Shown here: one piece after another, positions 18,201 through 25,309 of the stretch
Layout: each line of letters begins with the position of its first letter
How positions within the stretch are numbered: position 1 is the stretch's first letter
Assembly: GCA_964438735.1 (NCBI GenBank)
Contig: CAYTLW010000006.1
Location: forward strand, 55,261 to 119,260
Direction of reading: 5' to 3'
Length of the DNA: 64,000 nucleotides
From: CAYTLW01 sp964438735
GTDB lineage: Bacteria > Myxococcota_A > UBA9042
Notes under the pieces: model-generated
Seen by the model: only the letters and a program-made list of their open reading frames with translations
Told to the model about the DNA's origin: nothing
The model's database searches: none
Translations under genes and position numbers: made by a program

Positions 18201-19817
18201 GTCGCAGATCTTGGCCTGTCCGCCCTGGCACTTGCCGTCCAGGCAGCTGGACTTGTCCGTGCAGGCTTTGCCGTCGTCGCATTTGACCCCGGCGCTGACC
18301 GGCTGCAGCCCGCACGCGCCGGTCTTGCTGTCGCAGGTGGCCTTCAGGCAGGCGGTGTCATCCTTGGGCGAGCAGAACACCTTGCTCGCCGGGTTGAAGA
18401 CACAGTCGGCCACCTTCAATGACTTGTCGCAATACCAGGTGCCGTTGCACTTATCTCCGTCGTCCTTGGCCTCGCAATCGGCGTCCGACTGGCACTTGCA
18501 GACGATCGCCGACGCCTTGCAGGAGGTTCCGGCGCAGGTGGCGCCCGTGGTGCAGACCTGTCCGTCATCACAGGGGAAGGGTCCCTTGTCACCCGCCTCG
18601 CCCTTGCCCTTGAGTTGCCAGTGGCACGTTCCGGTGCCGGCGTTGCACTGCTGGACCACATCCGCCCGAGGCCTGGTGGCGCAGGTCGCCTCTTGCGGCA
18701 GGCAGACATTCTTGGCGCACGCGGTGTCGCCCACCGATGGGCAGACGATCACGCTGGCCGGATTGTGCTTGCACTCGCCGGAGGTGGCGTCGCAGAAGAG
18801 CACGCCGTTGCAGCCATCACCATCCTCCAGCTTGGCGCAATCTGCGTCCTCCTTGCACGTACAGGTGTCGGTGCCGCCGACGCAGGTGCCGCCAGCGCAG
18901 TGGTCCGCGGCCGTGCAGGCGTCTTCATCGTCGCAAGCGGTCGCTGTCGGGCTCGCCACCAGCTTGCAGATGCCGGTCGTCGGCGCGCACTCGTTCTTCA
19001 CGCAGGGTCCGTCCTTGGCCGGTGGGCATTGGACCACGCTCTTGGGATCTACCGCGCATTTGCCCTTACCCGTGTCGCAGAACAAGGTGCCGTTGCAGAG
19101 GTCGCCATCTTCCTGGGCGACGCAGTCTGCGTCCTTTTTGCACGAGCAGATGGGCGCGCCCACGCACGATCCGTCCGCGCAGGCGTCGTTCCCCGTGCAA
19201 GCGTCGCCGTCATCGCACGAGGTGCCGTTGGCGCCCTTCTTGGAGGTGCACTTGCCCGTTATCGGATCGCAGGTCGCGCTCAAGCAGGGACTGCCATCGT
19301 CCGCGCATGAGGGCACAGACTTGGCATCGACCCGACAACGCCAGGGCAGGATCTTCTTGTCGCAAATCTGGCTGCCGTTGCACTTGTCGCCGTCGTCCGG
19401 GCAGTCCTTGTCGGCCTTGCAATCACACAAGCTGTAGGGGCCGGCTACGCACGATCCGCCCTTGCAACGGTCGCCACCGGAGCACGGATCACCATCCTCG
19501 CAGACACGTCCATCAGGCGTGTGTATGGCCTCGCACTTGCCCGTGGCTGGCACGCAGGCGGTGGACACGCACGCTCCGTCCGCGGACGTATCGCAGTCGA
19601 CCACCGACTTCTTGGCCAGCTGACACTGGCCGGTCGCCACGTCACAGGTCAGCGTGCCATTGCACAGATCGCCATCGTCGAAGGGGTGGCAGTCTGCATC
19701 GGATCGGCACCCGGACCCGCCAGAATCCGCGCCATCGACCCCGTCAGAACCGCATGCTGCCAGCAGCCATGCAAAGGCCAGCCACGGCAAAAGGGTCGCC
19801 GCTCGCGTTCTCGGCAT
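15228..19817 (-). CDS. Giant cysteine-rich lipoprotein B, tandem paralog of A
   Basis: A 1529-residue lipoprotein (MPRTRAATLLPWLAFAWLLA then AC, lipobox Cys 22) with the same architecture as its downstream neighbour: five large Cys units beginning CRSDADC, CDCKADKDC, CSCKKDADC, CTCKEDADC and CKCQSDADC, shorter CDDGxxC units, a first propeller-like region from about 676 (VFEAVDQHQDGGLVAAGSW), a Cys spacer with CDDGNPCTADRC, a second propeller-like region, and a final CDDGKLCTADVC segment. GGAGGTG precedes the ATG. It is the first gene of a two-gene unit and arose with gene A by tandem duplication. DDGD loops could bind Ca2+; this is inference. No enzyme motif was seen. Confidence 0.85.
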   Translation of the reverse strand: MPRTRAATLLPWLAFAWLLAACGSDGVDGADSGGSGCRSDADCHPFDDGDLCNGTLTCDVATGQCQLAKKSVVDCDTSADGACVSTACVPATGKCEAIHTPDGRVCEDGDPCSGGDRCKGGSCVAGPYSLCDCKADKDCPDDGDKCNGSQICDKKILPWRCRVDAKSVPSCADDGSPCLSATCDPITGKCTSKKGANGTSCDDGDACTGNDACADGSCVGAPICSCKKDADCVAQEDGDLCNGTLFCDTGKGKCAVDPKSVVQCPPAKDGPCVKNECAPTTGICKLVASPTATACDDEDACTAADHCAGGTCVGGTDTCTCKEDADCAKLEDGDGCNGVLFCDATSGECKHNPASVIVCPSVGDTACAKNVCLPQEATCATRPRADVVQQCNAGTGTCHWQLKGKGEAGDKGPFPCDDGQVCTTGATCAGTSCKASAIVCKCQSDADCEAKDDGDKCNGTWYCDKSLKVADCVFNPASKVFCSPKDDTACLKATCDSKTGACGLQPVSAGVKCDDGKACTDKSSCLDGKCQGGQAKICDDGDSCTIDACVSGKAGGCTFQQKQCDDGNSCTGSSCEAKTGKCDHAPKKAGLTCNADGDGCTVNDVCDGKGTCAAGKPLACLNKTDACHEAVCQSQGAAGFQCVVVALDDGAPCPDGAKSCFVGAACKAGSCLPGKVPKRFSTWFGANGADVVFEAVDQHQDGGLVAAGSWRGAGAKLPGWYAVATTATGEVKWQYKPVPSGHVDAVATGVVADNDGTTWVAGAQQSPAEKLEAAWVRLNKAGKVVFTGQFHPPAIPKRDDRAWQLQRAPGGGLLMAVTSSPPLKGKGHTLSIVRIGDAGKVSWHHTYNESLSADRNGIAVAGNGRIFISHVVQSGNLRLEWLPPGAKGDHTFTFEYPGKGQDGGSVWADQGHVYLARFAAGQYHVGRYPWEGGHWANKSGPAKRRPRALVPAGAKHLLVVGHTEGGGKADAWLAVHDRTGNFQWERTWGGEGDDQVNDAVAVDGDNMVVAGYRTDKSGWRKGWLARTGPWGDLYCSVQGPCAGLRWKDCDDGNPCTADRCDQVGGCKFSVPSYSRCEAPNECSAAGLCKQGKCVGTAEGRYRINKLDGDKTRPNAMGLHQRKPEEFLAFTAGKRPEGRYEKRFFLNSRGSLITSPITKYPNLNKCLVDVAHRIVPLADHGYVVMGHRLVGGKTLAHACRLPKSFNPVTWQLSAPSKKQGGQTSGRDVAEFADGSVYLLHRDASAGGWGLRLLQNAGSGQPTVKGASATVKGVDLDGQALAILSDASVVVVGAAKVGAKLPAAHLARVSPDLKMLWLVNATGAHTRTLYDATTTANDTVIAVGESRLNALARQQLVIGCSKAGKVLWTHEPKLPDQVRLKAVVALSPLRLLLAGDVHSAGKQGIWVARTDGHALPIWQRIHRGQGNATARLSPGELLVMTDGGMMLGGSAASAEAPFGTIHRATIWRLGPWGEVDCSKTGKCAAKVAKDCDDGKLCTADVCDPAAGCVHSALEGSPCADGKTCKVGQCAF

Positions 19818-20060
19818 CGTCGCACCTCCAACGCACAACGGCCGGAGAGCGGGACTGTGCCCGTCCGACTGGCATCATGCGCGTTGTTTCAGGTGGCGGG
19901 CTCGCGGGTGCACGCGGCCGCCCCCTCCCCGTTCGCCGAAGCTAGCATGGAGACGTCGGCGGGCCACGTATCGAGCCCAGACGTGCGGCTGATTCAGCCT
20001 CTTATCAACATGTTGGAGTCTGACCTGCCCGTCATGGCGGCCCCGTCGGCCCCGGCCGCC

Positions 20061-20282
20061 CCCCCCGCCCGGACCCTCGCGACCCAATCCCGCACTGCGG
20101 CCCCCCGCGGTCCCCAGGCACCGCTTGGCCCTGCCCGCAAGCNNNNNNNNNNGGCGCCCCCCCCGGCCCCGGCGGGCGGGCCGGGGGGCGCGGCCCCCCC
20201 CGACCCGCCAGGACCATCGAGACCGAATCCGGCTCTGCGGCCGCCGGCTGTCCCCTGGCACGTCTTGGCCGTGACCGCTAGC
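20061..20282. repeat. Near-duplicate flanks of the scaffold gap (140-bp offset)
   Basis: Bases 20081-20142 align without gaps to 20221-20282 at about 50 of 62 positions, and the similarity continues back to about 20061/20201. The left copy stops exactly at the N run. This looks like two reads of one locus, the left one error-rich, more than a biological repeat. Confidence 0.75.
20143..20152. other. Run of 10 N (scaffold gap)
   Basis: Ten consecutive undetermined bases, the default size of an arbitrary assembly gap. The true distance is unknown and may be negative, given the duplicated flanks. Confidence 0.98.
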
Positions 20283-20290
20283 CTGCCGCC

Positions 20291-23200
20291 ATGCGCCGGC
20301 TCCTCGCCATCACCCTGCTCGCCCTGGCCCTCACGGCGGGCTGCGACGAGGAGTTCGTGCCCTGTGCCACCGCGCCGGCCGGATTTGACGGCCACATCCA
20401 GCGCTGGTTCGACAGCGAAGCCGAGGTCCTGAAGTACTGCACCATCTCCGACGCCAACACCGGCGACAGCGTCGCCTGCAAGTTCCTGATCCCGGTCTTC
20501 GAACCGGACGCATTCGATGCCCGCAATGTGCATCACGCCCACATCCGGGGCGGCGTCGAGTTCATGGATCCCAACTTCTACCAACTGCACGACGAGTGGT
20601 GGTGGTTCCACCTGCTCAACGGCGCGCCCACCGACGGCTGCCCACGGCGGCCGCTGCCCGGCGGACCGCGCTACGACACCATCAAGCAGGTCTACGCCGC
20701 GTTCGCCAACACGGACTACCCGCCCCTGGGGCTGCAATGGGACAACGACCAGAAGACGCGGCTGGTGTCGGTGGAGTTCTACAAGTACATGCTCTCGATC
20801 TGTCAGGACAAAGCCTACTGGACGAAGAATATGAATACCTGCCCGCGGGTCATGGCCGGCGGCACGTTGTCGTACTATCCGGCGGCCCCCGGGCGGCCGG
20901 TGCCCGAGGCGTTCTGGGCCTTCCAGATCTACCTCGATGACGCCGTCAAGGTCTGGGAGATCGAGCGCTACTTCGAGCGCCTGCGCCAGGCCATGCCCCA
21001 GGACATGGCGAAGACCCTGCGCTGGCTGGCGCGCGCGCAGGCGCCCCAGGAGGCGGTGGTGGACGCCATCCGTGCCGGCGGTGGCGACCTGTCGGATCGA
21101 GTGCTCAAGGTCGCCGATGTGATCTCGCCCGGCCAGCTGACCATCTACAATCCAGGCGTCGCCGCCGGCCAGATCCGTCGCATGGGCAGCAACGATACGG
21201 GTACCGCGACGTTGGGCAAGAACGACATCGTGGTGATGGAGACGGTGCCCGACGACCTGCCGCCGGTGGCCGCGATCCTGACCGGCGAGCCGCAGACTGC
21301 CCAGGCGCACCTGAACCTGCTGGCCAAGGCCCGCGGCACGCCCAACGCCTTCGCCTCGGACACCTTCGCCGACGAGCAGCTGATCGACTGGCAGAGCCAG
21401 GGCCAGTGGCTGGCCATACGCCTGGCCGACGGCGCCCTGACCTGGCGCCCCATGACCACGGAAGAGACCAACAACTACCTGGCGCTGCAGTCCGGCGGCG
21501 TCATCACCGTGCCCTGGATCAAGGACTGGACCAAGGCGCCCGATTGGGTGGACCTGGGGGCGCAGACCCCGCCCGCGGACCTGCCCGTCAAGCTGGTCGG
21601 CGGCAAGTCCGCTGGCTTTCGCGCCCTGTTCGCCGTGCCCGATGTGCCGGTGCCGCACCAGCCCCTGGCCATCACCGTGGCCGGCTATGCCCGCCACATC
21701 GAAGACCTCAAGCCGACCATCAACGCCATGTTGAACAACCCCCTGTTCCAGACCAGCGCCTACACCCGCTACATCCTGCTCGAGGGGCGGGCCGAGTTCC
21801 AGACCGCCCACGACGGCGACGAAGTGGCCGCCGCCTGGCTGAAGGAATGGACCAAGGACGTGCCCAAGCTGCCCAACGCGCTGCGCGGGCTCTACAACGC
21901 CGGCGGGCTGGTACAGCTCATTCGGAACCGACCCCTGGACGCCACCTGGCGGACCGCGTTTCGGGCCAGGCTCACCGAGCGTTTCGGCAAGCTGTCGGCC
22001 AAGCAGGGGCTGCGTTTTCGGTCGTCGGCGACCGTCGAGGATATCGAGGGCTTCAACGGCGCCGGCATCTACGCCTCCTACAGCGGCTGGCTCGATCCCG
22101 TGGCGGCCGACAAGTCCAAGAAGGCGACCGTGGAGCGGGCGGTGGTGCGCACCTGGGCCTCCTACTGGTCCTACGGCGCCGTCAGCGAGCGCCGCGCGGC
22201 GAATATCGATCACGTCAGCGGGCGCATGGCCGTGCTGGTGCACCCCCGCTTCCCCGACAGCGTCGAGGCTGCCAACGGCGTGATCCTGGTGCGACTGGCG
22301 CGGCGCGCCGACGGCGCCCGGCGCATCATCACCGAGGTGAACGTTCAGAAGGGCTCCCTCAGCGTGACCAATCCGACCCGAAAGGGCGCCCAACCGGAGG
22401 TCGACCACATCGTGCAGGAGCCCGGACAGAAGCCGGTCTTGCAGCGCAAGCAGCCCTCCAGCGAGGTGCCGGCGGGCACCTGGGTGCTCTCCGAAGGGGA
22501 GCTCCTGAAGCTGCACACCCGCGTGGTCGCCCTGGCCACCGCCTGGCTGGACGCCGGCAACGGGTCGCTCCCCCCGGCCGAGCGCCGGCTGACGCTGCAG
22601 CTGGACCTGGAGTTCCGCAAGGTGCTGGCCGGCTGGCCGATCCTGGCCAGCGGGGCCAAGGAGCCCGCGCGCATCGTCTACAAGCAAGCGCGCACCCTCA
22701 TGCCCGTCTTCGGCGTGTCGCCGACGGACCTGGGCGGCATCGTCGCCCCGGCGGACCTGGTCGCCGCGGCGATCCGGGTGGAGCGGCGCACCTGCAAGGC
22801 CCAGGGTTTCGAGTTCGAGTCGGTGGACTTCATCACCGCGCCATCCGCCAATGTCTTCGAACATGCCGACAAGCCCTTTGTCGCCCGCATCCGCCTGCGT
22901 CTGACCGGTGGCATCGCTGGCGGGTTGCCGGCGGGCACCTGGCACCAGGACAGCCACGTCGCCCTGGCGTCATTCGGGCACCCCAAGTTCGGCAAGGCGG
23001 GTTATCGGCTGGAACTGAGCCTGGTCGACGAGGTCGCCAAGAAATGGGCGTGGTACAAGCTGGTGGTGGAGCAGGGCGGCGACTGGCAGCTGTCCGATGA
23101 CAAAGGCAAGGTCGCCGGCGGCGGTGGCGTGACCTGCACGGTCGTGCCCGTCAAGCAGTCGGTCAAGGACTGGCTGACGTCGCTCTTCGACAAACCCTGA
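20291..23200 (+). CDS. Lipoprotein with PEP-synthase/dikinase-like swivelling-His and ATP-grasp domains
   Basis: A 969-residue protein with signal MRRLLAITLLALALTAGC (lipobox Cys 18). The N-terminal ~270 residues are not recognised. Around 325-345 a phosphohistidine-type swivelling domain reads LPPVAAILTGEPQTAQAHLN followed by LLAKARGTPNA, with the expected His. At about 575 RFRSSATVEDIEGFNGAGIY matches the PPDK/PEP-synthase N-terminal ATP-binding signature RSS(A/T)xxEDxxGFxGAG. The His domain precedes the ATP-binding domain, the reverse of PEP synthase and more like glucan-dikinase-type proteins. Such enzymes need ATP, yet the signal predicts export. Either it is cytoplasmic or periplasmic with an altered function, or the domain has been reused. 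It starts just after the assembly gap, but the ATG and signal are intact. Confidence 0.8.
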   Translation: MRRLLAITLLALALTAGCDEEFVPCATAPAGFDGHIQRWFDSEAEVLKYCTISDANTGDSVACKFLIPVFEPDAFDARNVHHAHIRGGVEFMDPNFYQLHDEWWWFHLLNGAPTDGCPRRPLPGGPRYDTIKQVYAAFANTDYPPLGLQWDNDQKTRLVSVEFYKYMLSICQDKAYWTKNMNTCPRVMAGGTLSYYPAAPGRPVPEAFWAFQIYLDDAVKVWEIERYFERLRQAMPQDMAKTLRWLARAQAPQEAVVDAIRAGGGDLSDRVLKVADVISPGQLTIYNPGVAAGQIRRMGSNDTGTATLGKNDIVVMETVPDDLPPVAAILTGEPQTAQAHLNLLAKARGTPNAFASDTFADEQLIDWQSQGQWLAIRLADGALTWRPMTTEETNNYLALQSGGVITVPWIKDWTKAPDWVDLGAQTPPADLPVKLVGGKSAGFRALFAVPDVPVPHQPLAITVAGYARHIEDLKPTINAMLNNPLFQTSAYTRYILLEGRAEFQTAHDGDEVAAAWLKEWTKDVPKLPNALRGLYNAGGLVQLIRNRPLDATWRTAFRARLTERFGKLSAKQGLRFRSSATVEDIEGFNGAGIYASYSGWLDPVAADKSKKATVERAVVRTWASYWSYGAVSERRAANIDHVSGRMAVLVHPRFPDSVEAANGVILVRLARRADGARRIITEVNVQKGSLSVTNPTRKGAQPEVDHIVQEPGQKPVLQRKQPSSEVPAGTWVLSEGELLKLHTRVVALATAWLDAGNGSLPPAERRLTLQLDLEFRKVLAGWPILASGAKEPARIVYKQARTLMPVFGVSPTDLGGIVAPADLVAAAIRVERRTCKAQGFEFESVDFITAPSANVFEHADKPFVARIRLRLTGGIAGGLPAGTWHQDSHVALASFGHPKFGKAGYRLELSLVDEVAKKWAWYKLVVEQGGDWQLSDDKGKVAGGGGVTCTVVPVKQSVKDWLTSLFDKP

Positions 23201-23210
23201 ATGTCTGGAT

Positions 23211-23867
23211 CTACAGCAGGTCTGCGTCATCGGCGCCGACGCCGCGCAGGGCGAAATCGATCAAGCTGTAGGCGATGCGCTCCCGTTCGGCTTCGGGCAC
23301 CTCACCCATATCCGGCGTCAGGCGGCGGCTCAGCACCTCCTTGACGCTGCCCAGGATGGCCATGGCCGTCAGCTCCGTCGGCAGGGGGCGAACCAGGCCC
23401 ACAGACTCGCCCTCGACCAGGCTGCGCTCGATCATCTCCAGCACGCCGTCGAAGAACGCCTCCACCCGACCGCCCAGGGCGTCGCCATGGCCGACCGCCT
23501 CGTGCAGCAGCAATCGGGTCAGCTCGGCGCGTTCGAGCAGGATCGCCAGCACGCGCATGAGGTTGCCGATCAGCTGCGCGTCCGGGGAGTCCTCGCCGGG
23601 GCCGAGCTCCACGCCGAGGACCGCCTCGTCCAGGCGCAACAATACGTCGTCGAAGATGGCGGAGAAGGCGTCCGCCTTGGTGTCGAAGTGCTGGTAGAAG
23701 GTCGCCCGCGAGACGCCGGCGAGGCGGGCGATGGTGTCGGGCGACGTATTCTCGTAGCCCTCGCTGGCGAACGCCTGGCGGGCCGCCTCGAGCAGGGCGT
23801 TGTGGGTGTGCTCGCGACGCTCGCGCGCACGACGGGTTCGGCCATCTTCGCGATCGGCAGGGGTCAT
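23211..23867 (-). CDS. TetR/AcrR-family transcriptional regulator
   Basis: A 218-residue regulator with a typical N-terminal helix-turn-helix (about 20-66: LLEAARQAFASEGYENTSPD, then TIARLAGVSRATFYQHF) and an all-helical ligand-binding domain. TetR proteins repress nearby genes until a small ligand binds. It is transcribed in the same direction as the nuclease-like lipoprotein gene upstream (77-base gap) and converges with the dikinase-like gene (10-base gap). The target and ligand are unknown; autoregulation or control of the upstream gene is possible. Confidence 0.92.
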   Translation of the reverse strand: MTPADREDGRTRRARERREHTHNALLEAARQAFASEGYENTSPDTIARLAGVSRATFYQHFDTKADAFSAIFDDVLLRLDEAVLGVELGPGEDSPDAQLIGNLMRVLAILLERAELTRLLLHEAVGHGDALGGRVEAFFDGVLEMIERSLVEGESVGLVRPLPTELTAMAILGSVKEVLSRRLTPDMGEVPEAERERIAYSLIDFALRGVGADDADLL

Positions 23868-23944
23868 GAAGATGCCGCTCGGCTGTGGGCCGGAGAGATG
23901 CCTGGCCGCGGCCTGCCTTCAGGGCCGCCGGCCAGGCGCTGGGA

Positions 23945-25141
23945 TCAGAAGCCGGGGTCGAGCTCCACCGACAGACCGTAGTGATCGGAGACGTGCACCT
24001 GCTTCTTCTTGCAGGCCACCTCGATCTCAACCAACCCATCGACCTCGCGCGCCACCCGCGCCTTGGCCGCCGCCGCGTCCAGGTTCTTCATCAGGATGTG
24101 GTCGATGATCGAACCCTTGCTGCTCTTGGTGTCGGCGCCGTCGTGCAGGGTGTTGTTGTCGCACCAGGTGCACTTGGAATCGGCGGCATCCACGTAGGGG
24201 TTCTTGAAGCCCGCATCGACGAACTTCTTGTAGTTGGCCGCCATCTCCGGCTCATTGGCGCCGACCTTGGGGCCGCAGTTCATGTCGCCCATGAGAACCG
24301 CCGGCTCGGTGCCGACCTTCTTGTCGATGTGGGCGATGACCGCGTCGATCTGCTGGGCCTGCTCCTTTTCCCAGCTGCCGAACTCACCGCTGTACTCGAT
24401 GGACGACAGCCCAGCGGTCAGGTGGGTGCAGAACAGGTGCGCCTTGGAGCCGTCGAAGGTCGCCTGGGCTTCCAGCAGGGCACGCCGATTGACCGACGAC
24501 TTGAGCACCGTGTGGCCGGTGCCGCTGAGCTTGACCTTGCTGAGGATGGCCAGACCGTTGCGGCCCTTGAAGGCGTACTTGCCGCCGCCTTCCTTGGCGC
24601 AGGTCGCGAAGATGCCGGCTGCGCCCAGGCCGATGTTGGCCTTGATGCAGTCGAAGCAGGCGGTGGACGCCTGTGTGATCTGGGCGTTGCACTTGCTCAA
24701 GCCGCACGCGGCCAGGTTGGGCGCCTCCGAGCACGGGTCGTTGGGATCGGCGCTGCAGTTCTTGTCGACGCACTCCTTCATCGGCACGGATTCGCCCGGC
24801 GTGCAGGCCACGGGCAGCCCGGCAGAACCGGGGTCGTCTTCGGTCTTGGCGGTGAAGGCGTGCGGGAACGTGCCTTTGACGCCCTTGAGGATGGCGTCCG
24901 TATCCTCGTCGGACCAGACCTCCTGCAAGCAGACCACCTCGGCGTCGAGATCCTTGATCGCCGCGATGACGGCGTCCCGGCGCTCTGGCGCGTAGATGAC
25001 GAAGTTGGTGGCCAGACCGGCGTTGAAGCTGATGAACTTCACCGGCTGCGGATCCGGTTCGGGCTCGTCGGTGCCGCAAGCGGGCAGGGCAAAGGCCAGG
25101 GCGAACGTCAACGCTGTTATGAGCGGGATGCGATGCGACAT
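23945..25141 (-). CDS. DNase I-fold (endonuclease/exonuclease/phosphatase family) lipoprotein
   Basis: A 398-residue lipoprotein (MSHRIPLITALTFALAFALP then AC, lipobox Cys 22). The EEP catalytic motifs are complete: FNAGL (Asn, about 38), LQEVW (Glu, about 74), GDMNCGP (Asp/Asn, about 285), SIIDHIL, and SDHYGLSVEL (Asp-His, about 387). Family members hydrolyse phosphodiesters in DNA, RNA, sphingomyelin or inositol phosphates. A Cys-rich insertion of ~60 residues (about 110-170, with CVDKNCSADPNDPC and CFDC) interrupts the fold, probably disulfide-bonded and consistent with an extracytoplasmic location. The ATG at 25141 has GGAGACC upstream and begins the signal peptide. Substrate undetermined. 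Confidence 0.88.
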   Translation of the reverse strand: MSHRIPLITALTFALAFALPACGTDEPEPDPQPVKFISFNAGLATNFVIYAPERRDAVIAAIKDLDAEVVCLQEVWSDEDTDAILKGVKGTFPHAFTAKTEDDPGSAGLPVACTPGESVPMKECVDKNCSADPNDPCSEAPNLAACGLSKCNAQITQASTACFDCIKANIGLGAAGIFATCAKEGGGKYAFKGRNGLAILSKVKLSGTGHTVLKSSVNRRALLEAQATFDGSKAHLFCTHLTAGLSSIEYSGEFGSWEKEQAQQIDAVIAHIDKKVGTEPAVLMGDMNCGPKVGANEPEMAANYKKFVDAGFKNPYVDAADSKCTWCDNNTLHDGADTKSSKGSIIDHILMKNLDAAAAKARVAREVDGLVEIEVACKKKQVHVSDHYGLSVELDPGF

Positions 25142-25230
25142 AGGGTCTCCAGAGAGCGGTTTCGGAACGCGAGCATAGCGGCTGTCGCCAGCCTTGTCAG
25201 CGGGCATGCGTCAGCGCCTGCCGGGACGTG

Positions 25231-25236
25231 TATAGT
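25231..25236 (+). promoter_or_regulatory. Possible -10 box for the first P-domain gene
   Basis: TATAGT stands out in GC-rich DNA 73 bases before the chosen start. The corresponding -35 (GCGTCA, 17-base spacing) is poor, so this is only a candidate. Confidence 0.25.
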
Positions 25237-25309
25237 ACCGCCCTGGCAACCAGCGCGACCGGTCGAATCAGAACAGCCGACCGTCGGTCGGATGGTCGAG
25301 GAGATGGAG

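Larger units (their letters stand above)
19818..20290. other. Intergenic region containing a scaffold gap
   Basis: 473 bases separating lipoprotein B from the divergent dikinase-like lipoprotein gene. It should hold both promoters, but no convincing hexamers were seen. The right-hand two thirds are very GC-rich, contain 10 N and include a near-duplication described below. Confidence 0.5.

Noticed and set aside
19994..22957. 987-residue minus-strand frame that crosses the N gap
   Set aside because: Antisense to the dikinase-like lipoprotein gene; composition is shadow-like and it reads through undetermined bases.
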